Below, one piece after another: positions 50,296-62,028 of a stretch of 64,000 nt of DNA; position 1 is the first letter of the stretch, and each line of letters opens with the position of its first letter. The notes beneath the pieces are model-generated. The model saw only the letters and a list, made by a program, of their open reading frames with translations. It was not told the DNA's origin and searched no databases. The stretch comes from Blastocladiella emersonii ATCC 22665 (taxonomy: Eukaryota; Blastocladiomycota; Blastocladiomycetes; Blastocladiales; Blastocladiaceae): positions 806,001 through 870,000 of the forward strand of contig JANHCV010000015.1 in NCBI GenBank assembly GCA_025594325.1, given 5' to 3'. The position numbers and the translations under genes are program-made.

Positions 50296-51207
50296 ATGTA
50301 TTCGTTCGCCTCGGGCGTCCTCGGCCGCCTCGCCGCGCCGGCCGCGCGCACCGCCGCCCGCTGCTCCCGGTTGGTGCCGCGCCACTCGACCATGGTGGCC
50401 ACCACCGAGTCCTGCTCGTCCATCCGACTCGCTGCCCGCCGCCGCTTCGCCACCGAGGCGCCCAAACCCGCAGCCGAGTCGGTCAGCGGCAACAACGCGT
50501 ACCCGGGCGCGACGGCGCAGCAGCGCGGGGCGTGGGCGCACTACGAGCGCAAGAACGCGCTGCGCAACCAGTCGGCGCTGTACTACTCGGCGGCCGTGTT
50601 CATCACGTTCATTGGTCTGTCGTACACGGCGGTCCCGCTGTACCGGCTGTTCTGCTCGACCACGGGCGTCGGCGGCACCGTCAAGACGTCTCTCGAGTCG
50701 GGCGAGGCCGACCCGCGGTTCCAGCCGTCCAACATGGTGCCCGTGACCTCGTCGAACCGCCGCCTGCGCATCAAGTTCAACTCGGACACGGCGCGCGCCC
50801 TCAACTGGAGCTTCAAGCCGCAGCAGCGCGAGGTGAACGTGGTCCCCGGCGAGACGGCCCTTGCCTTCTACACGGCCAAAAACAACTCGGACCAGGACGT
50901 GATCGGCATCTCGACCTACAACGTGATCCCGGCCCACGCGGGTCCCTACTTCAACAAGATCCAGTGCTTCTGCTTCGAGGAGCAGAAGCTGCGCGCCGGC
51001 GAGGAGGTCGACATGCCCGTCTTCTTCTTCATCGACCCGTCGTTCCTCGACGACCCCAACACGGACGACATCAACGAGATCACCCTGTCCTACTCGTTCT
51101 TCAACGCGAGGACCATCGACGCCAACCGCCTGCACGCCCTCAACCCGCAGGCCCAGCAGGTCGCCGAGAACGCTATTGCCGCCGGCCAGCGCGTCGACGC
51201 CGCATAG
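50296..51207 (+). CDS. COX11: cytochrome c oxidase copper chaperone Cox11
   Basis: Cox11 inserts copper into the CuB site of Cox1 at the mitochondrial inner membrane. 303 aa from the ATG at 50296, single exon. N-terminal Arg/Ala-rich presequence (MYSFASGVLGRLAAPAARTA), one TM (ALYYSAAVFITFIGLSYTAV), then the conserved VPLYRLFCSTTGVGG. The copper-binding motif CFCFEEQKL (about residue 222) is intact and the beta-sandwich domain ends with ITLSYSFF. Length is normal. An upstream in-frame ATG exists at 50170, but starting there would put a Ser/Arg-rich extension before a good presequence, so 50296 is preferred. Confidence 0.93.
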   Translation: MYSFASGVLGRLAAPAARTAARCSRLVPRHSTMVATTESCSSIRLAARRRFATEAPKPAAESVSGNNAYPGATAQQRGAWAHYERKNALRNQSALYYSAAVFITFIGLSYTAVPLYRLFCSTTGVGGTVKTSLESGEADPRFQPSNMVPVTSSNRRLRIKFNSDTARALNWSFKPQQREVNVVPGETALAFYTAKNNSDQDVIGISTYNVIPAHAGPYFNKIQCFCFEEQKLRAGEEVDMPVFFFIDPSFLDDPNTDDINEITLSYSFFNARTIDANRLHALNPQAQQVAENAIAAGQRVDAA

Positions 51208-51405
51208 CGGTCTCTGCTGTGTATTCCATAATCACTACAAGATCTTAGCATTGGGGGTGTGTCTTGTTTTCCGATGGGTGGTGGTCGCCATCCCGTCCGT
51301 CGCTGCTCGCATCCGAGTGCGAAACCGCGGTTTTGCTCGGTGTTTGACGCGCGTCGCTGATCACAACGCGTTTCGGCTCAGGTTTCGGCTCTCACCTCGC
51401 CCACC

Positions 51406-54400
51406 ATGGAGCCCCCCCTGACATGCATCGATCACAGCGACTTGCTGCATGCCTACACCACCGATCCGGCGGACACGGCGCCCGTGTTCTCGGCGCTGGC
51501 GTGGTCGCTGGCCTGGACCGCGTGTGAGCTGCACGACCGCGTTGTTCGAGTCGCCCAGCAGCTGGCTGCGCTAGGAGTCGGTACTGCCCCGCTGCTACCC
51601 GCTCGCCACTTCGACCTCTCACGTCAACCTATGTTTCGCAGGTTCAACGCGGTGACGTGGTCGCCGTTGCGCTCCCGCTGTGCCCCGACCTGGTGCTCGC
51701 GTGCCTCGCGCTCTTCCGCCTCTGCGCCGTGTACGCGCCACGCGGCGTCGTGATGGATCCGGCTTCTGATACCGCCAGTCTGCGCGCCAGCGTCCCGAAC
51801 GGCGTGCGCGTGTGGGTCCTTGCTCCAGCTGACGCGGGCGACGCGTCTGCCGTCGATTTCGCTACGAACGGCCCGCTCCTTGCTCTCAAAGATTCCGGTA
51901 GCGGGCTCTCGCAGTCCGTGTGGTCGCAGGCCGTCGCATACCTCGTACAGACGAGCGGCACCACGCGCTTCTCGCCAACACATCGCACCTCGGTCGCCGT
52001 CCCGCGCGCGTCCTTTTCCGCGCACCTCGACGAGTTCCGGTCCGCGTGGCCGTCGTCGGCCTCAACCGTCGTCGCGCTCGCGACGGTCCCAACGTTCGAC
52101 CCGCACCTCATCGAGCTGTTCCACGCCGTCACCACGGGCCGGCCGTTCGTCCTCGCGCGCACCTTACGCGAGGCCGTGAGCGCCGGGTGCACGCTGCTGT
52201 CGACGACGCCCTCACGCCTGTTTCTCGAGCTCACGCCCGAAACCGTTGCCGCGGTCCTGCGCGGGACCACGTCGGTCACGCACCTGTACCTCGGCGGCGA
52301 GGGGTTCCCGTACGCGCGGCTCGTGAGGCTCGTTCCGCACGCCGAGTGGGCGATCGCGGTCGGGAACTTGTACGGGACCACCGAATGCAGCGTCTGGGGC
52401 TCGCTACACTTCCTGCAGCCCGCGCTCGCCGACGTGTACGCGGCGCACGGGGTGCCCGTCACGCCGCCCCTGGCCCGGACGGAGTTGCGCGTCGAGGACG
52501 GCCAGGTCGTGCTCGGCGGGCCGCGGCGCGCGTGTTTCGTCAACGGCGTGCTAACCGAGTACGTTTGCGGACGAATTTGTACTAGAATCAGCATCCTGAC
52601 TCACCTCGTGCCTCCCCGCCTAGATGGGACCGTACCGGCGACGCCGCGCTCGAGCTCGACGGCCACATCATCGTCTCTGGCCGCCTCGGGCGCCAGATCA
52701 AGCGGTGGGGCCACCGCGTGCAGCTCGAGGCCATCGAGGCGGTCGCGTCGCGCGTCCCGGGCGCCGGACACGCGTGCGCGCTCCAGCTCGACGACGGCGA
52801 CCTCGTTCTCGTCGTCGCGCCGCCAACCGTCCTCCTCGACGACATCCGGCACGCGTTCGCGGCGGCGGGTCTCCCACGCGCCTCGTACCCTGACCGCATC
52901 GTGCACTACGCCGCCGCCCCCGCGCTCCCGCTCACGCCCAACGGCAAAGTCGACGCGCGCGCCGTCCGCAACTGGGTCAGCTCGCTCCCGCGCACCACCA
53001 CCACGGTTTCCCCCACGCGTGCCGCGCGGGACGCGCTCGACCGCGTTCTCGGCGGCGCGGACTGGCGCCCCGACGACTACTTTGTCCGCGCGGGCGGCAG
53101 CAGCGTCGGCGCGATGCAGGTCCTGCAGCGCGTGGTTACTGCCGCCGAAACCAACCCAGCGGGCGCAGACGAGGTCCGCACCCGCCTGTTCCGCGTCCTC
53201 ATGCACGAACCGGTCGCCGCGTTCCTCGACGCGTGTGCTGCGCTGCGACCCGACGGCGCGGACCGAGGGGTGGCGGCGGACGCGGGGGTGCGGCTCCGAT
53301 CGCGCTCGCCGACCTTGTGCGACGCGCGCGGGTACAAGCGGGCGCGGACCGACCTGGGCGATGGGTCGGTTCATTTGGGTCGTTTGGATGCCTCCCACGA
53401 CGATTCTCTCGGGCCCGGCTCGTCGCTCGGCGAACCCGCCGCCCACGGCGTCGTCGCGAGCGAGAGTCGAGGTGAAGCCGCCGCCGCCGCAGCGTCCTCT
53501 TCCCCTGACTCGGGTACATCCCCTCGCCCGCCGTCGGAGTCCAGCGTCTCAAACCCCGACCATGCTTCCTCTCACCCCGGCGAGCCCAGATCCCCGCTTT
53601 CAGCAGCCGCAGCTACGTCGCCACCGTCTTCATCTCCCTCCGACTTGGCGACCCGCCCCTCGCCGCGCCTCGCCTTCACCTCCCCACCCCTCCGCGTGTG
53701 CGACCTCGGCAAATGCGTCGACGCGCCCGCCGCCCTCTGCCCGCTCACGCGCCGCGCCTTCCTCGGCTCGCACGCGGGGCAGTGGTGCACGCTTGACCCT
53801 CTCTCGCCCCATACCTCGCTCCTCACCTACTCCCTCCCGCCACACCCGTACCGCCCGGGCCACCCGGTCCGGATCGAGGCCGGGCTCACGCCGTACGGCG
53901 CCGACGCGGTCCTGATCGCGACGTCCGCGGGCGAGCTGCACTGCGTCGACTGGCGCACCGGCGTGGTGGAGTGGACGCACGCGCTCGGGCGGGAGCCTGT
54001 CAAGTCCGCGCCCGTGGCCGATGGTGCGGGACGGGTGTGGGTCGCGACGCACGCGGGCGAAGTGTGGTGTGCGACACCCGAGGGGGATGAGGGGCGACTC
54101 GACTGGTCCGCGCCGCCGTGGCGTGTCGGTGGCACGTTCGCTGCGTCCGTGGTACTTCTGGGTGACGGGGACGGCGCAGCGGTCGCGGCGTCGACGAGCG
54201 GGACCCTCGCGTGCCTGGTCCCCGGCTCGCGGACGCCCAAGTGGACGACGGACGCCGGCGCGCCGGTCTTCGCAACACCCGCGTTCGACGCCGCAGCGCG
54301 CGAGCTGGTCGTCGCGAGCGTCAATTCTCTGCTCGTCCTCGACGCGGCCACGGGCTCCATGCGCCGTCGCACCGATCTCACCCACCCCGTGTTCTCCGCG

Positions 54401-54739
54401 CCCGTCCTCCTCCCTCGCGACCGCTTCGCGCACGGGACGCACGGCGGCGAGGTGCACGTGCGGTCGCGCTTGACGCTCGAGGTCGTGGCGCGTATCAGGG
54501 CGCCGAGCGCCGTGTTTGGACGTGTCGCGGTGGTCGGGGAGGAGATGGTCGTGTTTGCGTGCACGGACGGGAGCGTATGTCTCGCGCGGACGGATACGGG
54601 CGAGGTCACGGACGTGGTCGTGCTGCCCGGCCAGGTGTTCTCGGCGCCAGCCGCGGTGGGCGGGAAGATGGTGGTGGTCGGGTGCCGCGACGACGGCGTG
54701 TACGCGCTCGAGGTCGGCGGCGGTGGCGACGTCTCCTGA
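51406..54739 (+). CDS. AASDH: beta-alanine-activating enzyme-like (AASDH/ACSF4): adenylation-PCP-PQQ propeller
   Basis: Three exons: 51406-51576, 51642-52558, 52624-54739; introns are 65 and 65 nt; about 1,067 aa. The first donor reads GTCGGT. The more standard GTACTG three bases later breaks the frame, whereas this one gives ALGVQRGDVVAVALP, the usual adenylation text. Adenylate-forming motifs seen: YLVQTSGTT, NLYGTTECSVWG, DRTGD, GRLGRQIKRWGHRV, LPLTPNGKVDARA. A carrier-protein-like site follows (RAGGSSVGAMQVL, phosphopantetheine Ser). After a Ser/Pro linker the C-terminal ~350 residues form a PQQ-type beta-propeller (GELHCVDWRTGVVEW, GEVWCATPEGDEG, SLLVLDAATGSM). This order is that of human AASDH, whose substrate is beta-alanine; the substrate here is inferred. 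Confidence 0.85.
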
Positions 54740-54831
54740 ACGACGCGTCTCCTCTTCTCTCTTCCCTTCCCCTCACAGCCTGTATTGCAACGTAATCAAC
54801 AAACCCTTCTACTTGCCGCACTAGAAACCTT

Positions 54832-55593
54832 ATGTCGACCTTCGTGATGGGCCCACTTCAAACCCTCGCGCTGTACCCCGCCCTATTCGCCACGGCGTGG
54901 CTCGCGGCGCCCGTGTTCGCGCAGTCGGCGGCGCTGCACTCGCTCAAGGTGTACCTGGTCGGCACGCTCGGCGTTGAGCCGCAGGCGGTCCCGTTCGCCG
55001 TGCTGTTCGCCCTGATCGTCCTCGCGCACGCCGTGTCGCCGATCGTCGCGTACCTCCTCCAGCTGCGCGAGCGCGGGTACCTGACGCCCGAGGTGCGTGT
55101 TGCTGAGAGACGGCGGGGATACGCGAGGGCTCACACCACTGTGTAGAACCCGCGCCTGTCGCGCGAGCAGCTGAGCGGACATCGGGTCGCGGCGCGTGCG
55201 ATGGCCGCGCACTACAACCTGCTCGAGGGTGTCGCGGCGTTCGCGTCGGCCGTGATTGTTGCGCACGCGCGCAAGGTCGACCTGAGTGTGCGGATTGCGT
55301 ACGTCGCCCCCCTCACCTCTCCCCTCCCCCACACTTGACACTCACGTCTACCCCAACATAGCATGTCCCTGCTGCACGTCGCGGCGCGTGTCGCACACTG
55401 GCTCAGCTACCTGCTCAACGTGCCGCTGGCGCGCACGGTCGCGTACCACGTCGGGCTGGCGGCGATCACGGTGCTGTTCGGGCTCGCGGTCGCGCCCGCG
55501 CCGTGGGCCCGCGGCGTGTACGGCGAGTGGGCGGCGGTCGGGGGCAAGTCGGTCGGGTGGGTCGCGGCCAAGATCGCGGGGGCCATGTCGTAA
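54832..55593 (+). CDS. MAPEG-family integral membrane protein
   Basis: Three exons: 54832-55092, 55147-55298, 55362-55593; introns are 54 and 63 nt; 214 aa. The MAPEG pattern is visible: NPRLSREQLSGHRVAARAMA, then AAHYNLLEGVAAFASAVIVA and LLHVAARVAHWLSYLLNVPL, with about four TM helices. MAPEG proteins include microsomal glutathione transferases and relatives of leukotriene synthases; which activity applies here cannot be told. An additional N-terminal TM (LQTLALYPALFATAWLAAPV) precedes the domain. Confidence 0.75.
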
Positions 55594-55633
55594 GTAGGTG
55601 AGCGAGACTAGGATACATTTGATTGCGTAGTAA

Positions 55634-56920
55634 TCACAACGAGGCAATAAAGTCAGGGCCCGAGATAGCAAAACGCGGTTCCAGGCCAGCGGCCGCGAGG
55701 TACTCGTCGTTCCAGAACTTGGACAGGTGCCGCGTTCCCGCGTCGCACAGCAGGGTGACGATACGGTGGCCGGGCCCGAGCTGCTTGGCGACGCGGACGG
55801 CGGCGACCACGTTGACGGCGGACGACGACCCGATGAACAGGCCGTCCTCGCGCATCAGGTACCGCGCCATGTCCACGGCCTCCTGGTCGGTGACACGCAC
55901 GGCGTCGTCGACACACGGCAGACCCTGGGCAAAGTTGCGCGTGAGGCGGTTGAGGCCGACACCCTCGACGACCGTGTCGACCTGGTGGCGGCGGCGCGTG
56001 CCCTCGGCGTCGGTGGGCGCGTACAGGATGCCGTGCTTGACCTTGTTGAAGAGGCCTGAGCCCTGCGGGTCGGCGAGCACGACGCGGAGGTCTGGGAGGC
56101 GCGGTTTCAGGTACCGCGCAACGCCCGCGAGGGTGCCCCCCGTGCCGGCGCCCATGACGAAGGCGTCGAGCTCGCCGCCCGTCTGGCGCCAGATCTCGGG
56201 GCCCGTGGTGGCGAGGTGCACGGCGTAGTTGTCGAGGTTCTCGAACTGGTTGGCGAACAGGCCGCTGCCTTTACGTTCCCGCGCGGCGTCCTCGGCGCGG
56301 CGCTGCGCGAGGTTCACAAAGTGGTCGCGGTCGATGATGGACACGGGCCGCACGCGCTCGACGGTCGCGCCGAGCCGCTCGAGCATCGCGACCTTGTCGA
56401 CGGCCACGTCGTCGGGCATGACGATGTGGCACCGGTACCCGAGCGCGCGGCACAGCAGCGCGAGCGAGATGCCCGTGGACCCGACGGTGCCCTCGAAGAC
56501 GGTGGCGCCCGAGTGCGGGACGAGGTCGCCGCGGCGCTCGGCCCGCCGCAGGATGCTCAGCGCCACACGGTCTTTGGACGAGCCGCCCGGGTTCATGAAC
56601 TCGGCCTTGCCGTAGATGTCGCAGCCCGTCGCGTCGGAAAGCGACTTGATGCGGATCAGCGGCGTGTTGCCGACCATGGCCACGACGCCGTCGCGCACCT
56701 CGAGGTCGAACGGCGGCACGTGGTGCGGGTCGGACGCGGGCAGCGGCGCGGGTTCATCGGTCTTGGGAGAGGCTCGCCGGCGGTGGTGGCGGTGCCGCGC
56801 GAGGCGAGGGTGGTGCCACGCCGAGGCGACGGCGAGCCCCGCAGCGAACGCGGTGGCGGCGGCGGCGACGGCGGCGACGGCAAGCGTCGTGGCGGCCGAG
56901 GAGGGTGCGGTGCGATCCAT
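55634..56920 (-). CDS. MCY1: cysteine synthase-like PLP enzyme with N-terminal anchor (MCY1-type)
   Basis: Single exon, 428 aa. PLP fold type II: VGNTPLIRIKSLS, PLP Lys in NPGGSSKDRVALSIL, EGTVGSTGISLALLC, GAGTGGTLAGVARYL (phosphate-binding), GIGSSSAVN-like IGSSSAVNVV and LLCDAGTRHLSKFW near the end. The N-terminus has a TM segment (TLAVAAVAAAATAFAAGLAV), as in the yeast mitochondrial outer-membrane protein Mcy1/YGR012W. The enzyme would make cysteine from O-acetylserine (or a related donor) and sulfide, but the physiological role of the Mcy1 branch is unsettled. The start at 56920 is the first ATG before the TM. Confidence 0.85.
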   Translation of the reverse strand: MDRTAPSSAATTLAVAAVAAAATAFAAGLAVASAWHHPRLARHRHHRRRASPKTDEPAPLPASDPHHVPPFDLEVRDGVVAMVGNTPLIRIKSLSDATGCDIYGKAEFMNPGGSSKDRVALSILRRAERRGDLVPHSGATVFEGTVGSTGISLALLCRALGYRCHIVMPDDVAVDKVAMLERLGATVERVRPVSIIDRDHFVNLAQRRAEDAARERKGSGLFANQFENLDNYAVHLATTGPEIWRQTGGELDAFVMGAGTGGTLAGVARYLKPRLPDLRVVLADPQGSGLFNKVKHGILYAPTDAEGTRRRHQVDTVVEGVGLNRLTRNFAQGLPCVDDAVRVTDQEAVDMARYLMREDGLFIGSSSAVNVVAAVRVAKQLGPGHRIVTLLCDAGTRHLSKFWNDEYLAAAGLEPRFAISGPDFIASL

Positions 56921-57623
56921 TGCAAGTTTGGGTTGGGTTTGAGGGAGAGAAAGGATGCGAGCGAAGGGGAGGAGAGGGGAGGATCCGCGATGGCGCGAGC
57001 GGCACGTGGGCGCGAGAGCAGCCCCCCTGGCGAGAGGCGGGAGACAGTCACGTGGGATAGCGTGGCCATGCTGCGCCATGCGTTCGCACGCGTCGCTTCG
57101 CGCCGCACCGTTGCTCTCCCGCTTGTTCCCCCTCATCTCCGAGAACGCGCTGCCGATCGCCGCCACTGCATGCATTGCGCCCGGCGCACGCGCCCGCGCC
57201 ACCCGCACCGCCCCCGCCTGTCCGCGAACGTGCCCGCGCCACCCGCCATCCTCCCCGCCGCGCGCCGACCCGCACCGCCTGGGCTCCCCCAGCACCCGCC
57301 GCGCTGCGATCGATCATCCCCGCCCGTGATTGCGCGCCGTGACGCGTCCTGACGCGCGTCTCGCGCCCCTCCTCCCACTCAAACAACCCCTAGCTCCCTT
57401 CCTTCCCCCGACCGCTTGACTCCCGCCCGCCGATCGCCCGCCCCCTCCCCCACGCCTGCGCCACCCGTTCGTGGACACCGACCGCCGACCGCCGACCGCC
57501 GCGGGCATGCTGCTCGGCGACTACCCACCCCTCCTCCACCTCCATCGCCGGCCACTGCTCCCGGCCGCCCCACCCCGCTCGCCACCACCAATACCCGCTC
57601 TCCTGTAATCAGCAACAACAACC
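56921..57623. other. bidirectional promoter region, MCY1-like / ATG14-like
   Basis: 703 bp of very GC-rich DNA. Contains GACGCGTC (~57342) and a long C-rich leader before the ATG at 57624. No gene seen. Confidence 0.4.
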
Positions 57624-60434
57624 ATGGACTGCGCCACCTGCCTCGAGACGTGCGACAGCCTCGTGTGCGGCCGCTGCCGCCACATCGAGTACGTTTCCCT
57701 GCACCCCTCGCCACCGACCTGCAACTCACATTCCTCCCACACATAGCCTCGCCCACCACCAGAAGCGCCTCGCCCAGATCCAGGCCTCCATCACCCGCCA
57801 GCGCGCCCTCGCCCAGGCCGCCGTCGCCAAGGCCGCGGGTGTCGCTGCTGCCTCCACCGCCGCGGGCGCGCCGCCGCCCGATACCAATGCCGCTGCGCCA
57901 TCGCCGGCCCGCCGCGGGTCGAGCCGCGTCCAGCAAATCGCCACGGCCCTCGCGCCCACCAACCGCGTCGCCGACGTCCGCGCCCGCGTCGAGTCGCTCC
58001 GCGCCCTCAGGGACTCGCGCGCCGCTCGTGTTACCCAAGGTACGCTCTCGTCCCCATTCTCGCCATCCCACTCCTGCTAACACCCCCTCACTGCGTTCCA
58101 GTCAAGGCCGAGATCCACGCCACCCGCACCGCCTCCCGCCAGCGCCGCGCCGCCCTGCACACGGCCCAGGCCGACTCGCGCGCTGCCCGCACCAAGCACT
58201 CGGCCCTCGTCGGCCAGCAGATCCGCGCCGCGAAGGCCCAGCTCGCCCTCGTCACCGAGTCCAACACCAGCGCCCGCCGCATCCTCGTCACCACCGTCCT
58301 CGCCATCTTCGGTCTCGCTCCCAACACCCCCAAACCCTACACGATCCACGGCCTGCCCGTCCCCGGCGACCTCGACTTCCACGCCGTCGACCCGCGCGCC
58401 GCCAACACGGCCCTCGGCCACCTCGTCCACCTCGTCAACCTCCTCGCCGTCTACACCCACGCTCCGCTCCCCTACGACCTCGTCTTCCGCCTCAGCGCGT
58501 GTGTCGTCGACGCCCACTTTCTCCCCTCGCGCGACCCGTCCCACCCGTTCTTGCCTCCCTCCCCCAACGACCTCGCCGACCGCTCCGAGTTCCCCCTCGC
58601 CGTCGATAACGTCGACGCAAAGGAAATGGGCATCGCGCTCTCCATGCTCTACTTCCAGCTCGCCTCGCTCGCCGCCACCTACGGCGTCGCGCCGCGCACC
58701 AAGCGGATCCGCGTCACCTCGGGTCCCGACTCTACGGCGGCCGCGGGTAAAGGCGCACCCGCTGCTGCTGCCGCCGCGCCGACAAAACGCGTCCTCGCCG
58801 AACTCGACCCGCTCGCCCTCCTCGTCGCCCTCGGCCGCGCCATCTGCACCGCCGACCCGCACGCCCCCGTCGCGCCCACCACCCCGCCCTCGTTCCGCGC
58901 CATCTTCCGCCGCATCACGCGACGCATCTACAAGCAGGACGCCGACCTCGGGTTCGGCATCATCGACGCCTACTCGGGCCTCGACGGCACGTCCGCGCGC
59001 CGCGCTGGGTCTGCGCCGAATGTCGCGGGTGGGGAGGGTGGGGTCGGTGGCGAGGACGGGGCTCGTGCGGTAAATCATCACCATCCGCTCACTGAGACGG
59101 GGATCCTCGTCATGCCGCCGCCGACTTCGGGTGCCGCATCGTCCTCGTCGTCGGCGCGGGCTAGAGCAGCGGCGGCGGGATACCCGCCATCGTCGTCAGT
59201 CGCGCAGCGCCGGTTCCGCCCCGCCGCCATGGACGCGACCATGGTCGCCGACAGCGTGCGGTTCGATCGCCTCGACGACAACGACGATGATGACGATGAC
59301 GACGACGACGATGATGAAGAACTCGCCGCGGCGTATGGCGAGTCGGACTCGGACGACGACCTCCCGCCCAACAACGCCACCCGCGCCGCCAACTCGCGCA
59401 AGTCGCCCGGATCCGCCCGCGCCCCGCTCGACCCGTACTCGCTCGTCGAGTCCGTCGCGCGCCTCAGCATCCGCGACGGCCCGCAGCAACAGCAGCCCTC
59501 CGTTGCGCGGTCCACGCTGTCCTCGGAGAGCCTCCTGACGCTGCGCGACGGGTGGCCGCCGTCCCGCGACTCGCTCGAGCTCATCAACCCGGGCGCGCCC
59601 GTTTTGGGGGAGTCGCGGGCCGCGTCCAATGCGCAGCTCGCTCCCGCACCCGCGCCCACTGCTCCTGCGCCGCAGCCCGTTCCAGATGGCGATGATGACG
59701 AGTGGGAGCTCGACTTTGATGCGGCCCCGCCTGCCGCTGGCGAGACCGCGGGCATGGTCCTCCCGAGCCCGCTCGACCGCCTGCGCAACCGGTCGGCGCG
59801 GTCCAGCGGCGGCGCTATGCGTCGAAGACACGCCGCGGGGTCGGGATCCAGCGACGCCCTCGCGCCGCCGCAGCCGCCGCTCGACCCGCTCGCCGACGGC
59901 GCCGTCGCCATGATGGCCTCGGTCTCGCACCTCCCGTGGCTCCCGCCCGAACCCGAGCCTGATCCTGTCGTCCGCGCTGCCGCCGACCCGGTCCCCGCCG
60001 CGGCCCGGCCGCCCGCGTCCGCCTACTACACGGACCCGCTCGCGCAGCAGCAGCCCGAGCTCCTGTCGAGCCTGTGGGACTGGGGGAAACGCGTCGTCCG
60101 CGCATCGCTCAGTACCGCAGCCGCCGCGGCGGCGGTCGCGGCGACGGTGCCTGCACCCCCGCCGCCGGCGCAGGCGCCAAGGGCCCCCGCCACGGCCGGG
60201 GCAGAGTACCGCGTCATCTCCCGCGACGACTTCCGGTCCGCCATGTCGGATGCCGCGCGCGCGCCGAGGGTCCAGGTCCCGCCACCGCCGCCCGCGAGCG
60301 CGTCGTCCTCGGCAGCGACAACAAGGGCGCCGCGGCGTGGTTCCGCGCCGACCGCGTTGTCCAGGCCCACCCGGCTCGTCACGAGCACGCTCGAGGGCGA
60401 CGCACCACTGGCGGGACCGCGCACGGCGCGGTGA
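57624..60434 (+). CDS. ATG14: ATG14/UVRAG-family autophagy protein
   Basis: Three exons: 57624-57688, 57747-58039, 58102-60434; introns are 58 and 62 nt; about 896 aa. The N-terminus has paired cysteines (MDCATCLETCDSLVCGRCRH) like the CxxC repeats of Atg14. A coiled coil follows (residues ~25-190, spanning both introns). Then the family core: APNTPKPYTIHGLPVPGDLD, ALGHLVHLVNLLAVYTHAPL, PYDLVFRLSA, and MGIALSMLYFQLASLAATYG. Atg14 targets the class III PI3-kinase complex I (Vps34-Vps15-Atg6) to the autophagosome formation site. The C-terminal ~450 residues are low complexity with a run of 11 Asp (about 59280-59318). UVRAG/Vps38 is the alternative assignment; the N-terminal cysteines favour ATG14. 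Confidence 0.75.
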
Positions 60435-61005
60435 CCGAGTCGGCCAATTTCAACCGTTTGACTTTCCTCCTTGCACATTGCTGCTGCTTCCCGATTCCCC
60501 CTCGCCCTTCTCTCTCGCCTCGCGCGCGCCCGATCTTTACTGTATTTATTCCCGCCCCCCTCGGACGCGCCTCTCCCTCCCCTCCTCGCCTCTCGCCTTG
60601 CATGTACCCCTACCCTACCCTACCCTGCCCCTCGTTCCTTGCTCGCTCGGCGCCGCTGAGTGCGGTGGCCGCTCGTCGTCGTCGTTTGATACACACACGG
60701 TTTGGTGGCCCGCGTTCGCGGGTCGTTTCTGTCAACGATCGTTTACGTGTCAATCTTGAGTGCCGAAGTGCCTCTGCGTTATGCGCGGGTAAAGCGAGCC
60801 TGTTGCTGCCTGCCACGGAGCGAGAAAGGACGAGTAATTGCGCGACTCAAAACACGTGGGTGGCGCAGCGCGAAAGGCTTGCCCGCTGATCGACAGACGT
60901 AGCGGTGGGTGTGGAGTCCCACAACCGAACTTTTGAGCAATATACACAGCGCTTTAAATCGACGCACAAAAAAAGAAGCACTCGTCATCATCGATCACCC
61001 ACAGA
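60435..61005. other. intergenic between convergent genes
   Basis: No gene. CT-rich stretch, then a short (CCCTA)n microsatellite at 60607-60627. Contains GTGGCGCAGCGCG at about 60858. Confidence 0.45.
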
Positions 61006-62028
61006 TCAGAACAGCCCTGACGCCTGGCGATAGCTCGCGTCAAGCTCGATCGGGTGCACCCAGTGGCCGGAGTCGATCCATTCTAGTAGTTTGGCCTGGC
61101 GCTCGTGGTTACTGGCTGATTGCACGTTGGTTTCGTCGAGTTCTTCGCTTGAGCACATGTCCACTGAGTCGAGGGTCACTTTGAGGTGGTGGAACGCGAC
61201 GTAGACGAGGAGGAGCGAGTCGCGCATCTCTCGAAGCTCCCTATAGATCGAAGATAACGAAGGTTAGGAGCGGTCGATGCGGTCGTGTCCAACGTCATGA
61301 CCGTACTTGAGCACCAGGGAAAGATTGTCGCGGTCGCGTCGATCGCCCCAGCCACCAAGGAACAACATCGTAGGTACTGCAGCGGCCACGAAAAGCGGAA
61401 TTGCGATAGAAGCACCAATAGCCGTCACCAAGGAGCTTTGAACAAGTGCAGGCGCGTAAATCGAACTTGCGAACACGCCAACACCAAGAGCGCCAACTTG
61501 AACAAGTTGTTTCTTGTCTAGCCGGTTCAGCTTCGCCAACGCTGCGTCAGGGTCGATACCAGTCAGGAGGTCGCAAATAGCATCGATTGATAGCTTGACA
61601 GCGGCCTTTCCTTGGATGGTAGGAGCAGACAAGATGGGTGCTAGATACTTTCGAGCGTGCTCAATCGCCCCACGGATCAAAACGCATTGGCGGACAAGGA
61701 CCTCGCCTCGTGCCACGATACTGGTCCGAGTTGGGACTGCGCTAAGGTATTCTTCATCGATTGGACGCGAGTGATCGCCCAGCACAGTGGCAAGGACTTC
61801 AGGCATAATCCAGTGCTCTGGTTTAGTCTGCGCGAGGTCCTTAGCAATGTCGTCCAAGCCAATCTTCCTGGCAACCTTTTCAAGGCCAAATTCGTCAAGC
61901 ATGTCGGATATCTGCGCAGTTGAGGTGGTCGGGACTTCGCCAAGCAAAAGCATCCGAGGTGAGTTGGTGGTCACCCACTCACGCATCGAGGTGGCAGTGA
62001 AGGGAAGCAGCTCAGTGTTGCAGTCCAT
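61006..62028 (-). CDS. hypothetical protein with two TM helices
   Basis: Two exons (62028-61307 and 61240-61006) with a 66-nt GTACGG...TAG intron; 318 aa. Residues 1-190 are soluble and helical (MLDEFGLEKVARKIGLDDIA near 40; LNRLDKKQLVQVGALGV near 190). Two adjacent TM segments follow (about 195-245: VFASSIYAPALVQSSLVTAI and IPLFVAAAVPTMLFLGGW), then a soluble tail ending HWVHPIELDASYRQASGLF. The N-terminal region has a SAM-like or death-fold-like look (short helices, DDIAKDL) but I cannot assign a family. The splice preserves the frame (SLVLKELREMRDSL). Confidence 0.65.

Noticed and set aside
60607-60627. telomere-like (CCCTA)n
   Set aside because: Only about four 5-bp units, surrounded by ordinary intergenic DNA; a microsatellite is simpler.
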